Below are positions 1 through 5,633 of a DNA stretch of 5,633 bases, in pieces. The translations under genes were made by a program, and so were the position numbers. Each line of letters opens with the position of its first letter. The first letter of the stretch is position 1. Under the pieces are notes generated by a model. That model had not been told where the DNA came from. It did not search any database and saw only the letters and a list, made by a program, of their open reading frames with translations. This stretch comes from Actinomycetota bacterium (lineage in GTDB: Bacteria > Actinomycetota > Acidimicrobiia > Acidimicrobiales > Iamiaceae): assembly GCA_017882935.1 (NCBI GenBank), contig JADGOP010000183.1:1-5633 (forward strand), read 5' to 3'.

Positions 1-1
1 C

Positions 2-778
2 GGGGCGGCCAACGCCATCGCCACGCTGCTCTCGACGGTGGAGACCACCACCATCGCCAGCTTCGACTCCGACGCGCTGCTCGACCACCGCGCCCGGCGC
101 CCCACCATGCACCTCCTCGACGGCGTCGTCGAAGACCTGCGGTGGCCCGCCACCGAGCTGCGGGCCGCCCGCGACACGGTCGGCAACGGCTTCCTGATGC
201 TCGTCGGCGCCGAGCCCGACCACCAGTGGCACGCCTTCACCGCCGCCGTGGTCGACCTCTTCCTCGAGCTGGGCGTCAGCCTTGTCGCCGGCTTCGGCGC
301 CTACCCGGCCCCGGCACCCCACACCCGGCCGGCCATGCTCTCGTGCACCGCGTCCACCCCCGAGCTGGCGCAGGCCATCGGCTTCGTCCGCGGCACGCTC
401 GACGTGCCCGCAGGGGTCCAGGCGGCCATCGAGCAGCGCTCGCACGCCCACGGCATCCGCTCGCTGGGCATCTGGGCGCAGGTCCCGCACTACGTGGCGG
501 GCATGCCGTACCCGAAGGCCAGCATGGCCCTCATCGAGGGCTTCAACGCCCTCAGCGGCCTCCAGCTCGACTTCGGCACGCTGGCCCAGGAAGCCGAGGA
601 GGCCCAGGCCCGCATCGACACGCTCATCGCCGGCAACGACGAGCACGCAGCCATGGTGCGCTCGCTCGAGCAGCAGCTCGACGAGTCGTCGCCTGCCGGC
701 CCGCTCCCCTCGGGCGACGACATCGCGGCCGAGTTCGAGCGGTTCCTGCGCGACCAGCCCCCCGGCGGCACCTCCTGA
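2..778 (+). CDS. PAC2 family protein (3' part, start outside window)
   Basis: The frame is open from the first complete codon at position 2, and its first residues (GAANAIATLL) fit the early 'D-A-G-x-A-A' helix of PAC2 proteins. The gene therefore begins upstream of the window, and the GTG at 38 is an internal valine rather than the start. The visible 258 residues show the family pattern: a segment around the SFDSDALLDHRARRP stretch, a central GxFxxYPAPAPHTRP-type segment, and a GIWAQVPHYVAGMPYPKAS segment. They end in an acidic helical tail (EAEEAQARIDTLI, then VRSLEQQLDE, then a PSGDDIAAEFERFLRDQ end) typical of actinobacterial members. PAC2 is named after eukaryotic proteasome assembly chaperones. 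Bacterial members are widespread in actinobacteria, but their biochemical role is not settled, so no function beyond family is assigned. It ends in TGA, 15 bp from the end of the convergent cyclase gene. Family call is confident; function is unknown. Confidence 0.85.
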   Translation, partial: GAANAIATLLSTVETTTIASFDSDALLDHRARRPTMHLLDGVVEDLRWPATELRAARDTVGNGFLMLVGAEPDHQWHAFTAAVVDLFLELGVSLVAGFGAYPAPAPHTRPAMLSCTASTPELAQAIGFVRGTLDVPAGVQAAIEQRSHAHGIRSLGIWAQVPHYVAGMPYPKASMALIEGFNALSGLQLDFGTLAQEAEEAQARIDTLIAGNDEHAAMVRSLEQQLDESSPAGPLPSGDDIAAEFERFLRDQPPGGTS

Positions 779-793
779 CGCTGTCCTCCGGGG

Positions 794-2386
794 TCAGCCC
801 GACGGGTGCGCCGGCACCTCGCCCACGGCCACCCGGTCACGTCCGTCGCGCTTGGCCCGCAGCAGCGCCTCGTCGGCGGCGGCGAGCGCGACGGCAGGCG
901 GCAGCCAGTGCTCCACGAACACCACGCCCGCGCTCGCCCCGATCGTCCCACCCGAGAGCTCCTCTGGGGTCGACCGGAGGCGCCGCACCGCGTCGACCAC
1001 CCGCTCGGCCGCGGCCCTGGCCTCGCTCAGGTCGAGGACGCCCGTGCACCACACCACGAACTCGTCGCCACCGAAGCGGCACACCGAGTCGCGGCGTCGG
1101 GTGGCGCCCTCGAGCGCGGCGGCCACGTCGCACAGCAGCCGGTCACCTGCCGGGTGGCCGTGGCGGTCGTTCACGTCCTTGAAGCCGTCGAGGTCGAGGG
1201 TGATGACAGCCACCCCGCCGGTGGCGTCGGGCAGCGGGTCGAGCGCGGCGGCGAGCAGCAGCTCGCCCTGACGGCGGTTCCACAGGCCGGTCAGCTCGTC
1301 GTGGGTGGCCAGGTGGTGCAAGTCGCGGCGCAGCGTCTCGGACTCCCGCTGCGTGTAGATGCCGTGGACGGCGAGGAGCGCGCACGTGGCGAGCAGGTAG
1401 GCGATGAGCGGGCCCGTGACGGGCTCGGAGTGCGGGCGCAGCCACACCCAGATCGACAGGCCGGCGAGCGCCACGACCGGTGCGATGACGAACGCAGCGT
1501 GCCGCGGTTGGGCCTCCTGCAGCGGTCCGGCCACGATCGCGTCGGGATCCGAGCGGTGCCACAGCGGCATGAGCGTGAGGCACGCGACGGACAGCGCCAC
1601 GAACGGCGCGACGACCGGCTCGAACTCGGGCCAGGTCTCGATGACCCCGATCATCACGATGGCGAGGTAGGTGAACAGCGCCGCCGCGAACATCCGGGCG
1701 AGGCGCATGTCCTGGCGCAGCGCGGGTCCGCCTGCCTGGTACACGCGGCTGCCGAGGTACGAGGTGCCCGGCGCGGTCGCCACCACTGCGCCCAGGAGCC
1801 AGGCCGAGGCGGCCACCCGGCTCGGCGCCAGCTCGGCCAACATGATGCTGGTGCAGGCCCACAGCGCCACGATCCCCACGAGGCCGGTGAGCACGTCGGC
1901 CCGGAGCGTGTCGAGGTCGACGATGGTGCGCAGCGCGGCGAGCAACGAGGCCATGCCGAGGACCACCGCGGCGAGCACGCACAACGTGACGTACGGCGCC
2001 ACGTGCCCGGTCACCGGGTTCACGCCGAGACCGAACGCGGCCTCCGCGACCATCAGGGCGAGCACGCCCGGCACCCACCACTCGAAGTGCTTGCGGGTGC
2101 GCTCGTCGCCGGCACGGAGGAGCACGATGATGGACAGCACCGCGGCCGGGATCATCGAGCAGGCGATGGCCAGGCACGGGCCCCGCAGGACGATGGTGCT
2201 CGGATGCCAGAACAGCAGCAGCGACGAGGCGGCCAGCGCGGTCACCAGCATGAGCACCGACCCGATCAGGCGGGTGGATCGGCCGAACGTGAAGTGCACG
2301 TCGCCCACCGGGCGCCACGAATCCACGAACCGCCGCACCCGCGTCGCGATCACCGGCCCGCTCTCGGCGGCAGCCCCCACAGCCAT
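794..2386 (-). CDS. Membrane-anchored GGDEF diguanylate cyclase
   Basis: This 530-residue protein should make the second messenger cyclic di-GMP from two GTP at the inner face of the membrane. Residues about 41-342 contain roughly ten hydrophobic segments (near 41-60, 70-91, 104-122, 130-152, 165-187, 194-210, 231-250, 258-276, 297-316 and 324-342). They form an integral-membrane sensor-like region I cannot match to a named domain. A short linker leads into the GGDEF domain: HDELTGLWNRR (362-372), LDLDGFKDVND (397-407; first Asp a likely metal ligand, Asn406 a likely guanine contact), Asp415 in the GHPAGD segment, then GGDEF itself (439-443). An RRRD inhibitory I-site (430-433) lies exactly five residues before GGDEF. 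All signature residues are present, so an active, product-inhibited cyclase is expected. No EAL, HD-GYP or PAS domain is seen. The ATG at 2386 has a strong GGGGAGG only 3 nt upstream; a GTG at codon 3 would have 9-nt spacing and may be the true start. Confidence 0.9.
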   Translation of the reverse strand: MAVGAAAESGPVIATRVRRFVDSWRPVGDVHFTFGRSTRLIGSVLMLVTALAASSLLLFWHPSTIVLRGPCLAIACSMIPAAVLSIIVLLRAGDERTRKHFEWWVPGVLALMVAEAAFGLGVNPVTGHVAPYVTLCVLAAVVLGMASLLAALRTIVDLDTLRADVLTGLVGIVALWACTSIMLAELAPSRVAASAWLLGAVVATAPGTSYLGSRVYQAGGPALRQDMRLARMFAAALFTYLAIVMIGVIETWPEFEPVVAPFVALSVACLTLMPLWHRSDPDAIVAGPLQEAQPRHAAFVIAPVVALAGLSIWVWLRPHSEPVTGPLIAYLLATCALLAVHGIYTQRESETLRRDLHHLATHDELTGLWNRRQGELLLAAALDPLPDATGGVAVITLDLDGFKDVNDRHGHPAGDRLLCDVAAALEGATRRRDSVCRFGGDEFVVWCTGVLDLSEARAAAERVVDAVRRLRSTPEELSGGTIGASAGVVFVEHWLPPAVALAAADEALLRAKRDGRDRVAVGEVPAHPSG

Positions 2387-2389
2387 GTG

Positions 2390-2396
2390 CCTCCCC
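2390..2396 (-). promoter_or_regulatory. Shine-Dalgarno sequence of the GGDEF gene
   Basis: On the minus strand this reads GGGGAGG, the best ribosome-binding match near any start in the window. It sits 3 nt before the ATG at 2386, which is tight, and 9 nt before the in-frame GTG at 2380-2378, which is more usual. It supports a start at one of these two codons and leaves the choice open; the protein differs by only two residues. Confidence 0.6.
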
Positions 2397-2413
2397 GGAA
2401 CACGAGCACGGGA

Positions 2414-2419
2414 AAACTA
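2414..2419 (-). promoter_or_regulatory. Possible -10 element for the GGDEF gene
   Basis: The short gap between the ligase stop and the cyclase start contains one AT-rich patch (GGGAAAACTAC on the + strand) in otherwise very GC-rich DNA. On the minus strand it gives TAGTTT, matching the TANNNT pattern of actinobacterial -10 elements. Transcription would start near 2407, leaving a leader of about 20 nt that includes the GGGGAGG. I see no convincing -35 hexamer. It may allow the cyclase to be transcribed separately from the ligase upstream. This is a pattern match only. Confidence 0.3.
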
Positions 2420-2451
2420 CTGCGCACGGGCGGCACGCGGCCACCCGCGGG

Positions 2452-4092
2452 TCAGAGCAGCGCGAGGCCCTCGTCGAGGTACTGGGTGCGGCAGAGCGTG
2501 CGCTGGAGCTTGCCGGAGCTGGTCTTCGGCAGGGATCCGGGCGACACCAGCACGATCTCCTTGGCCGGCAGCCCGACCACGTCGCGGACGCGCAGCGCCA
2601 CCTGCCGACGCACCGGCTCGACGTCGTCGGCCTTCGCCTCGGCGACCACCACCAGGCCGGGGCGGCCCCGCTCGCCGTCGACCCCGAAGGCGATGACGTT
2701 CCCGGCGCGCACGCCCTCGATGTCGGCCACGGCGCGCTCGATGTCCTCGGGGAAGACGTTCCGCCCGGCCACGATGATGAGGTCCTTGATGCGACCGCAG
2801 ATCACCAGCTCGCCGTCGACCGTGTAGGCCAGGTCGCCGGTGCGCAGCCAGCCGTCGTGCAGCGCGTCGGCCGTGGCGTCGGGGCGCTTGTAGTAGCCCG
2901 ACGTGAGCGAGGTGCCCCGCAGCTCGAGCTCACCGACCTCGCGCTCCTGGCGGACGTCGCCGGAGTCGGGGTCGACGATGCGCATCTCCATGCCCGGCAC
3001 GGGCGGGCCCAGCCGGGCCAGGCGGCGCACCCCGGGCGCGTCGGCGGCGACCGGCGCCGCGTAGCCCTCGGTCTCGAGCACGCGCTGGTCGACGTCGTCG
3101 GTGACGAGGCCGCGCATCGGCTCGGGGAACGTGCCGCCGATGCACACCTCGGCCATGCCGAACGCAGGGAAGATCGCTCCCGGCCGCATGCCGTGGCGGG
3201 CGCCTGCGGCCACGAGGGCCTCGACCGAGGCGGGGTCGACCGGCTCGGCACCGTTGAGCGCCATGCGCAACCGGGACAGGTCGAGCCCCTCGAGCCGGCG
3301 CAGCGCGCGGGCAGCCAGCACCCAGGCGAAGTTGGGGCCGGCCGTCACGCTGCCGCCGTAGGTCGACAGCCACTCGACCCAGCGCGACGGCGAGGCCATG
3401 AAGTCCTGCGGGGCGGCCAGCACCAGGTCGGACCCGAAGCTCATGGGGACGGTGAGCATCCCGACGAGGCCCATGTCGTGGTAGAGCGGCAGCCACGAGA
3501 CGAAGACGTCGTCCTTCAGCTGGAGGCCACCGGCGAGCGTGATGGCGTCGAGGTTCGAGCACAGCACGCGGTCGGGCAGCATCACGCCCTTCGGGTCGGA
3601 CGTTGAGCCGCTGGTGAACTGCAGGATGGCCAGCCGGTCGGGGTCGTCGGGCGGCTGGGTGTACGGGTGTCCCGAGGCGGCCACGAGGTCGTCGAGCTGC
3701 ACCGTGGTGGGGTCGGAGGGGTGGGCGTCGAGGAACGGTGCCAGCTGCGGGTCGATCACCAGGAGGTCGGTGTCGCCGTGCATGATGCGACCCCGCGTCT
3801 GCGACACGAACTCCTCGAGCGAGCCCATGCGCATCGGCAGCGGCAGGACCATGACGGTGGCGCCGGCCAGCCACACCGCCTGGATGGTGGTGACCAGGTC
3901 GCGCGTGGTGGGCCCGAGGATCGCCACGTGGTCGCCGACGCCGACGCCCTGCGCCTGGAGCGTGGCAGCGACGCGGGTGGCGTCGGCGTGCAGCTCGGCC
4001 CAGGGCACGGTGACCGGCTCGTCGGGCCCCACGAACGTGACCGTGCCACCTTGCTGGGCGGCCAGGACCAGGCGTTCTCTGAGCGTCGGCAT
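2452..4092 (-). CDS. Fatty-acyl-AMP ligase / acyl-CoA synthetase family (AMP-forming)
   Basis: A 546-residue adenylate-forming enzyme of the ANL superfamily, expected to activate a fatty acid with ATP to an acyl-adenylate, then pass it to a carrier protein or CoA. Motifs in order: phosphate-binding loop [12 protein letters not shown] (about 159-170), [12 protein letters not shown] (200-211), NGAEPV (280-285), FPAFGMAE (308-315), [10 protein letters not shown] (414-423), hinge/core [13 protein letters not shown] (433-445), and C-terminal [10 protein letters not shown] with catalytic Lys528. The LPLYHDMGL motif, the GRxKDLIIxxGRNxxPxDIE core and an extra segment near 334-374 before the IVDP motif all resemble fatty-acyl-AMP ligases more than classical acyl-CoA ligases; acyl substrate and final acceptor cannot be read from sequence. 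No polyketide synthase or carrier protein is adjacent. The ATG at 4092 is chosen because homology begins right after it; its SD match is poor (AGAGG only 2 nt away). An in-frame ATG at 4134, directly abutting GGAGG, would add 14 residues. It lies 65 bp upstream of the cyclase on the same strand. Confidence 0.88.
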   Translation of the reverse strand: MPTLRERLVLAAQQGGTVTFVGPDEPVTVPWAELHADATRVAATLQAQGVGVGDHVAILGPTTRDLVTTIQAVWLAGATVMVLPLPMRMGSLEEFVSQTRGRIMHGDTDLLVIDPQLAPFLDAHPSDPTTVQLDDLVAASGHPYTQPPDDPDRLAILQFTSGSTSDPKGVMLPDRVLCSNLDAITLAGGLQLKDDVFVSWLPLYHDMGLVGMLTVPMSFGSDLVLAAPQDFMASPSRWVEWLSTYGGSVTAGPNFAWVLAARALRRLEGLDLSRLRMALNGAEPVDPASVEALVAAGARHGMRPGAIFPAFGMAEVCIGGTFPEPMRGLVTDDVDQRVLETEGYAAPVAADAPGVRRLARLGPPVPGMEMRIVDPDSGDVRQEREVGELELRGTSLTSGYYKRPDATADALHDGWLRTGDLAYTVDGELVICGRIKDLIIVAGRNVFPEDIERAVADIEGVRAGNVIAFGVDGERGRPGLVVVAEAKADDVEPVRRQVALRVRDVVGLPAKEIVLVSPGSLPKTSSGKLQRTLCRTQYLDEGLALL

Positions 4093-4142
4093 GGCCTCTT
4101 CGACTCCGGCGGGTAGCGGTCGGTTACGGACCATCCTCCGCC

Positions 4143-4189
4143 TTCTGGGGACGGATTCGGTGCATACCGCGCCGAAAGCGTCCCCAGAA
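4143..4189. repeat. 47-bp inverted repeat in the divergent intergenic region
   Basis: The left arm is TTCTGGGGACG (4143-4153), a 2-nt mismatch, then TTCGG (4156-4160). The right arm is CCGAA (4172-4176), a 2-nt mismatch, then CGTCCCCAGAA (4179-4189). The arms are 18 nt with 16 matching pairs, around an 11-nt loop (4161-4171). An alternative small stem, CGGT-GCAT-ACCG, sits at the apex. It lies about 50 bp upstream of the ligase start and 63 bp upstream of leuS. There is no T-run after either arm, so it is not a classical terminator. It could be an operator, a cruciform or RNA structure, or one copy of a dispersed palindromic (REP-like) element. The repeat is directly visible; its role is unknown. 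Confidence 0.85.
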
Positions 4190-4204
4190 CCCTGGTGTGC
4201 GGGG

Positions 4205-4236
4205 GCCCACTGGGCGCGGGTGACCCCGCGTGGGGC
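4205..4236 (+). other. Small GC-rich hairpin upstream of leuS
   Basis: CGCGGG (4215-4220) and CCCGCG (4225-4230) form a perfect 6-bp stem with a TGAC loop, and GCCC (4205-4208) can pair further out with GGGC (4233-4236) around unpaired bases. Such stems are easily found by chance at this GC content. If leuS is transcribed from the -10-like site just downstream, the hairpin would lie in promoter DNA and not in the mRNA. Low functional confidence. Confidence 0.3.
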
Positions 4237-4239
4237 AAG

Positions 4240-4245
4240 TACCGT
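4240..4245 (+). promoter_or_regulatory. Possible -10 element for a leaderless leuS transcript
   Basis: TACCGT matches the TANNNT -10 pattern and ends 7 nt before the leuS ATG at 4253, the spacing expected if transcription starts at the start codon itself. No Shine-Dalgarno sequence is present in the bases before this ATG, which fits a leaderless mRNA, common in actinobacteria. A GTGACC at 4220-4225 resembles part of a -35 but the 14-nt spacer is short. An in-frame GTG at 4244 is a less likely alternative start. Confidence 0.4.
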
Positions 4246-4444
4246 GCTGCGCATGGCCGACGTCGACGCCGATTCCGCGCGCCCCGAACCCGACATCCCC
4301 CCGCACCGCTACACGGCCGCGCTCGCGGAGCAGATCGAGGCCCGTTGGCAGCAGCGCTGGGAGGCCGACGGCACCTTCCACGCCGCGAACCCCACCGGTC
4401 CGCTCGCCGCCGGCTTCGAGCGGGTCGCCGACCGGCCCAAGTTC

Positions 4445-4447
4445 TAG
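4445..4447 (+). other. leuS: In-frame TAG replacing the conserved Tyr codon of leuS
   Basis: The sequence around it reads ...[18 protein letters not shown]. In LeuRS this position is Tyr (Y36 in the E. coli K-Y-Y-C-L-S-M-L-P-Y-P-S-G segment), so TAC to TAG, a C-to-G change, restores the expected protein. No compensating frameshift occurs on either side. The next in-frame ATG is 9 nt downstream. The base following the stop is G. Confidence 0.95.
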
Positions 4448-4456
4448 GCGCTCGAC

Positions 4457-5633
4457 ATGTTCCCCTACCCCAGCGGCTCGGGCCTCCACGTGGGCCACCC
4501 GCTGGGCTACATCGGCACCGACGTCCTCGCCCGCTTCAAGCGCATGACCGGCCACAACGTGCTGCACACCATGGGCTACGACGCCTTCGGCCTGCCCGCC
4601 GAGCAGTACGCCGTCGAGACGGGCCAGCACCCGCGCACCACCACCGAGGCGAACATCGCCAACATGCAGCGCCAGCTCGGGCGCCTCGGGCTGGGCCACG
4701 ACTCGCGCCGGGTGCTCGCCACCACCGACGTGGCCTACTACCGCTGGACCCAGTGGATCTTCCTGCAGATCTTCAACGCCTGGTACGACCCAGACGCCGA
4801 CCGCGCCCGGCCCATCGCCGAGCTCGAGGCCGAGCTGGCCGCCGGAACCCGCGAACCGGGCGAGGGCACCAACCCCTCGGGGCGGCTCTACGCCGAGCTC
4901 GACGAGGTCGAGCGCCGCAAGGTCGTCGACGCACACCGGTTGGCCTACCGCCACAACGCGCCCGTCAACTGGTGCCCCGGCCTCGGCACGGTGCTGGCCA
5001 ACGAGGAGGTCACCGCCGACGGTCGCTCCGAGCGCGGCAACTTCCCGGTCTACCGGCGCCCGCTCGAGCAGTGGATGCTGCGGATCACCGCCTACGCCGA
5101 GCGGCTGCTGGGCGACCTCGACCGGCTCGACTGGCCCGAGCCCATCAAGCTGATGCAGCGCAACTGGATCGGTCGCTCCACGGGCGCCAACGTCACCTTC
5201 CGCGTGGGTCCCGCCGGGGGTCGCGGCCCGGGCATCGAGGTGTTCACCACCCGACCCGACACCCTCTTCGGTGCCACCTACCTGGTGCTGGCCCCCGAGC
5301 ACGAGCTGGTGGGCCGGCTCACGGCCTCGTCGTGGCCCGACGCCACCCCGGCCGAGTGGACGGCCGGCGCCACCACCCCGGCCGAGGCCGTGGCGGGCTA
5401 CACCCGAGCAGCCAGCCAGCGCAGCGACGTCGAGCGCCAGGTCGAGTCCCGCGAGAAGACCGGCGTGTTCACCGGCACCTTCGCAGCGAACCCGGTCAAC
5501 GGCGAGCCCGTCCCCGTGTTCATCGCCGACTACGTCCTCATGGGCTACGGCACCGGCGCCATCATGGCGGTGCCCGCCCACGACCAGCGCGACTTCGACT
5601 TCGCCCGCACCTTCGGCCTCCAGCAGATCGAGG
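4457..5633 (+). CDS. leuS: LeuRS catalytic core and editing domain, open frame downstream of the amber codon (partial)
   Basis: This is the part of leuS that a ribosome restarting at the first ATG after the stop would translate; it stays open to the right edge (392 complete codons). It keeps MFPYPSG, the HVGH nucleotide-binding motif and the complete visible editing-domain motifs. It lacks the first 68 residues, including the N-terminal helix and the first strand of the Rossmann fold that carries the K-F-Y-x-L segment, so such a product would probably fold poorly. Upstream of this ATG there is only a weak TAGG 8 nt away as a ribosome-binding candidate. It is listed separately because automated gene callers are likely to report this shortened form; biologically it belongs with the gene starting at 4253. 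Confidence 0.6.
   Translation, partial: MFPYPSGSGLHVGHPLGYIGTDVLARFKRMTGHNVLHTMGYDAFGLPAEQYAVETGQHPRTTTEANIANMQRQLGRLGLGHDSRRVLATTDVAYYRWTQWIFLQIFNAWYDPDADRARPIAELEAELAAGTREPGEGTNPSGRLYAELDEVERRKVVDAHRLAYRHNAPVNWCPGLGTVLANEEVTADGRSERGNFPVYRRPLEQWMLRITAYAERLLGDLDRLDWPEPIKLMQRNWIGRSTGANVTFRVGPAGGRGPGIEVFTTRPDTLFGATYLVLAPEHELVGRLTASSWPDATPAEWTAGATTPAEAVAGYTRAASQRSDVERQVESREKTGVFTGTFAANPVNGEPVPVFIADYVLMGYGTGAIMAVPAHDQRDFDFARTFGLQQIE

Larger units (their letters stand above)
4253..5633 (+). pseudogene. leuS: Leucyl-tRNA synthetase, interrupted by an in-frame amber codon, 3' end outside window
   Basis: LeuRS charges tRNA-Leu with leucine and is normally essential and single-copy. From the ATG at 4253 the frame gives 64 residues typical of a LeuRS N-terminus ([19 protein letters not shown], ending RPKF), then TAG at codon 65, then clean LeuRS sequence in the same frame to the window end. 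After the stop come MFPYPSG (69-75), the HIGH-type motif HVGH (79-82), the [11 protein letters not shown] segment, and [14 protein letters not shown]. The editing (CP1) domain follows, with [12 protein letters not shown] (332-343) and [11 protein letters not shown]...HDQRD (431-447; Asp447 corresponds to the editing Asp345 of E. coli). The zinc-knuckle cysteines of the E. coli enzyme are replaced by an RSERGNF stretch, and there is a charged insertion near residues 180-225; both fit actinobacterial LeuRS. The only defect is the amber codon, one base from TAC. I label it interrupted, but a sequence error in a functional gene is quite possible. The KMSKS region and C-terminus lie beyond the window. 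Confidence 0.85.

Noticed and set aside
38..40. GTG as the start of the PAC2 gene
   Set aside because: The frame is open to the window edge and the 12 residues upstream fit the PAC2 family, so this is an internal codon.
142..1271. Two further + strand frames overlapping the PAC2 gene and extending past its stop
   Set aside because: Both translate to Arg/Pro/Ser/Ala-rich sequence without motifs, while the PAC2 frame has family-specific segments.
2436..2449. Hairpin CGCGG-CCAC-CCGCG as a terminator just after the ligase stop
   Set aside because: The stem is only 5 bp and the nearest TTTT on the minus strand is about 18 nt further on. It is not a convincing intrinsic terminator, and such stems are common at this GC content.
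806..2827. A 673-codon + strand open frame opposite the cyclase and the end of the ligase
   Set aside because: It is rich in Arg, His, Gly and Glu, has no domain signature, and runs antisense across two well-supported genes and their gap. It is a GC-driven shadow.
4093..4296. A longer N-terminus for the ligase, starting at the ATG at 4296
   Set aside because: The extra residues have no adenylate-enzyme character, cross the inverted repeat, and would overlap the start of leuS on the opposite strand.
4445..4447. Genome-wide UAG reassignment to a sense codon
   Set aside because: Only one in-frame TAG is seen across four genes, and a single-base change or error explains it. Three other genes ending in TGA neither support nor exclude reassignment, so it is kept only as a test to run.
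4124..5581. A 485-codon open frame on the minus strand opposite leuS
   Set aside because: Its translation is a low-complexity mix of Gly, Val, His, Ala and Arg with no recognisable domain, and the + strand carries clear LeuRS motifs. It is a by-product of high GC content.

Overview
The window is very GC-rich (roughly 70% by eye, with codon third positions almost all G or C). It reads as a chromosomal housekeeping region of a high-GC actinobacterium. Three things support this: an actinobacterial-type PAC2 protein, a LeuRS with an actinobacterial-style insertion and no zinc-binding cysteines, and a fatty-acyl-AMP-ligase-like enzyme. An acidimicrobial lineage is possible, but that is a guess from overall protein flavour. 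No mobile element, CRISPR array, tRNA or rRNA is visible.

Layout from left to right. (1) The 3' end of a PAC2-family gene on the + strand (to 778); its start lies outside the window. (2) Convergent to it after a 15-bp gap, a membrane-bound GGDEF diguanylate cyclase on the - strand (794-2386), with intact active-site and inhibitory-site motifs behind about ten membrane segments. (3) Upstream of that on the same strand, 65 bp away, an AMP-forming fatty-acyl-AMP ligase / acyl-CoA synthetase (2452-4092). (4) A roughly 160-bp divergent intergenic region containing a striking 47-bp inverted repeat (4143-4189), a smaller GC hairpin, and a -10-like TACCGT placed for a leaderless leuS transcript. (5) leuS on the + strand (from 4253), running off the right edge.

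The most notable observation is that the leuS frame is broken by a single in-frame TAG at 4445-4447. It falls exactly where LeuRS has the Tyr of its [13 protein letters not shown] segment, just before the HIGH motif. The frame is otherwise clean from 4253 to the window end (5633), with all expected catalytic and editing motifs. One base (TAC to TAG) explains it. A sequence error is the simplest reading; a true nonsense mutation, a second leuS copy, or amber readthrough are the alternatives. The other three genes all end in TGA, so nothing else here argues for UAG reassignment.

The genes do not form an obvious single pathway. The ligase and cyclase may share transcription (same strand, short gap), but a -10-like AT patch in their gap could give the cyclase its own promoter. 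The ligase and leuS are divergent around the inverted repeat, which is therefore a candidate shared regulatory site or a dispersed palindromic repeat.
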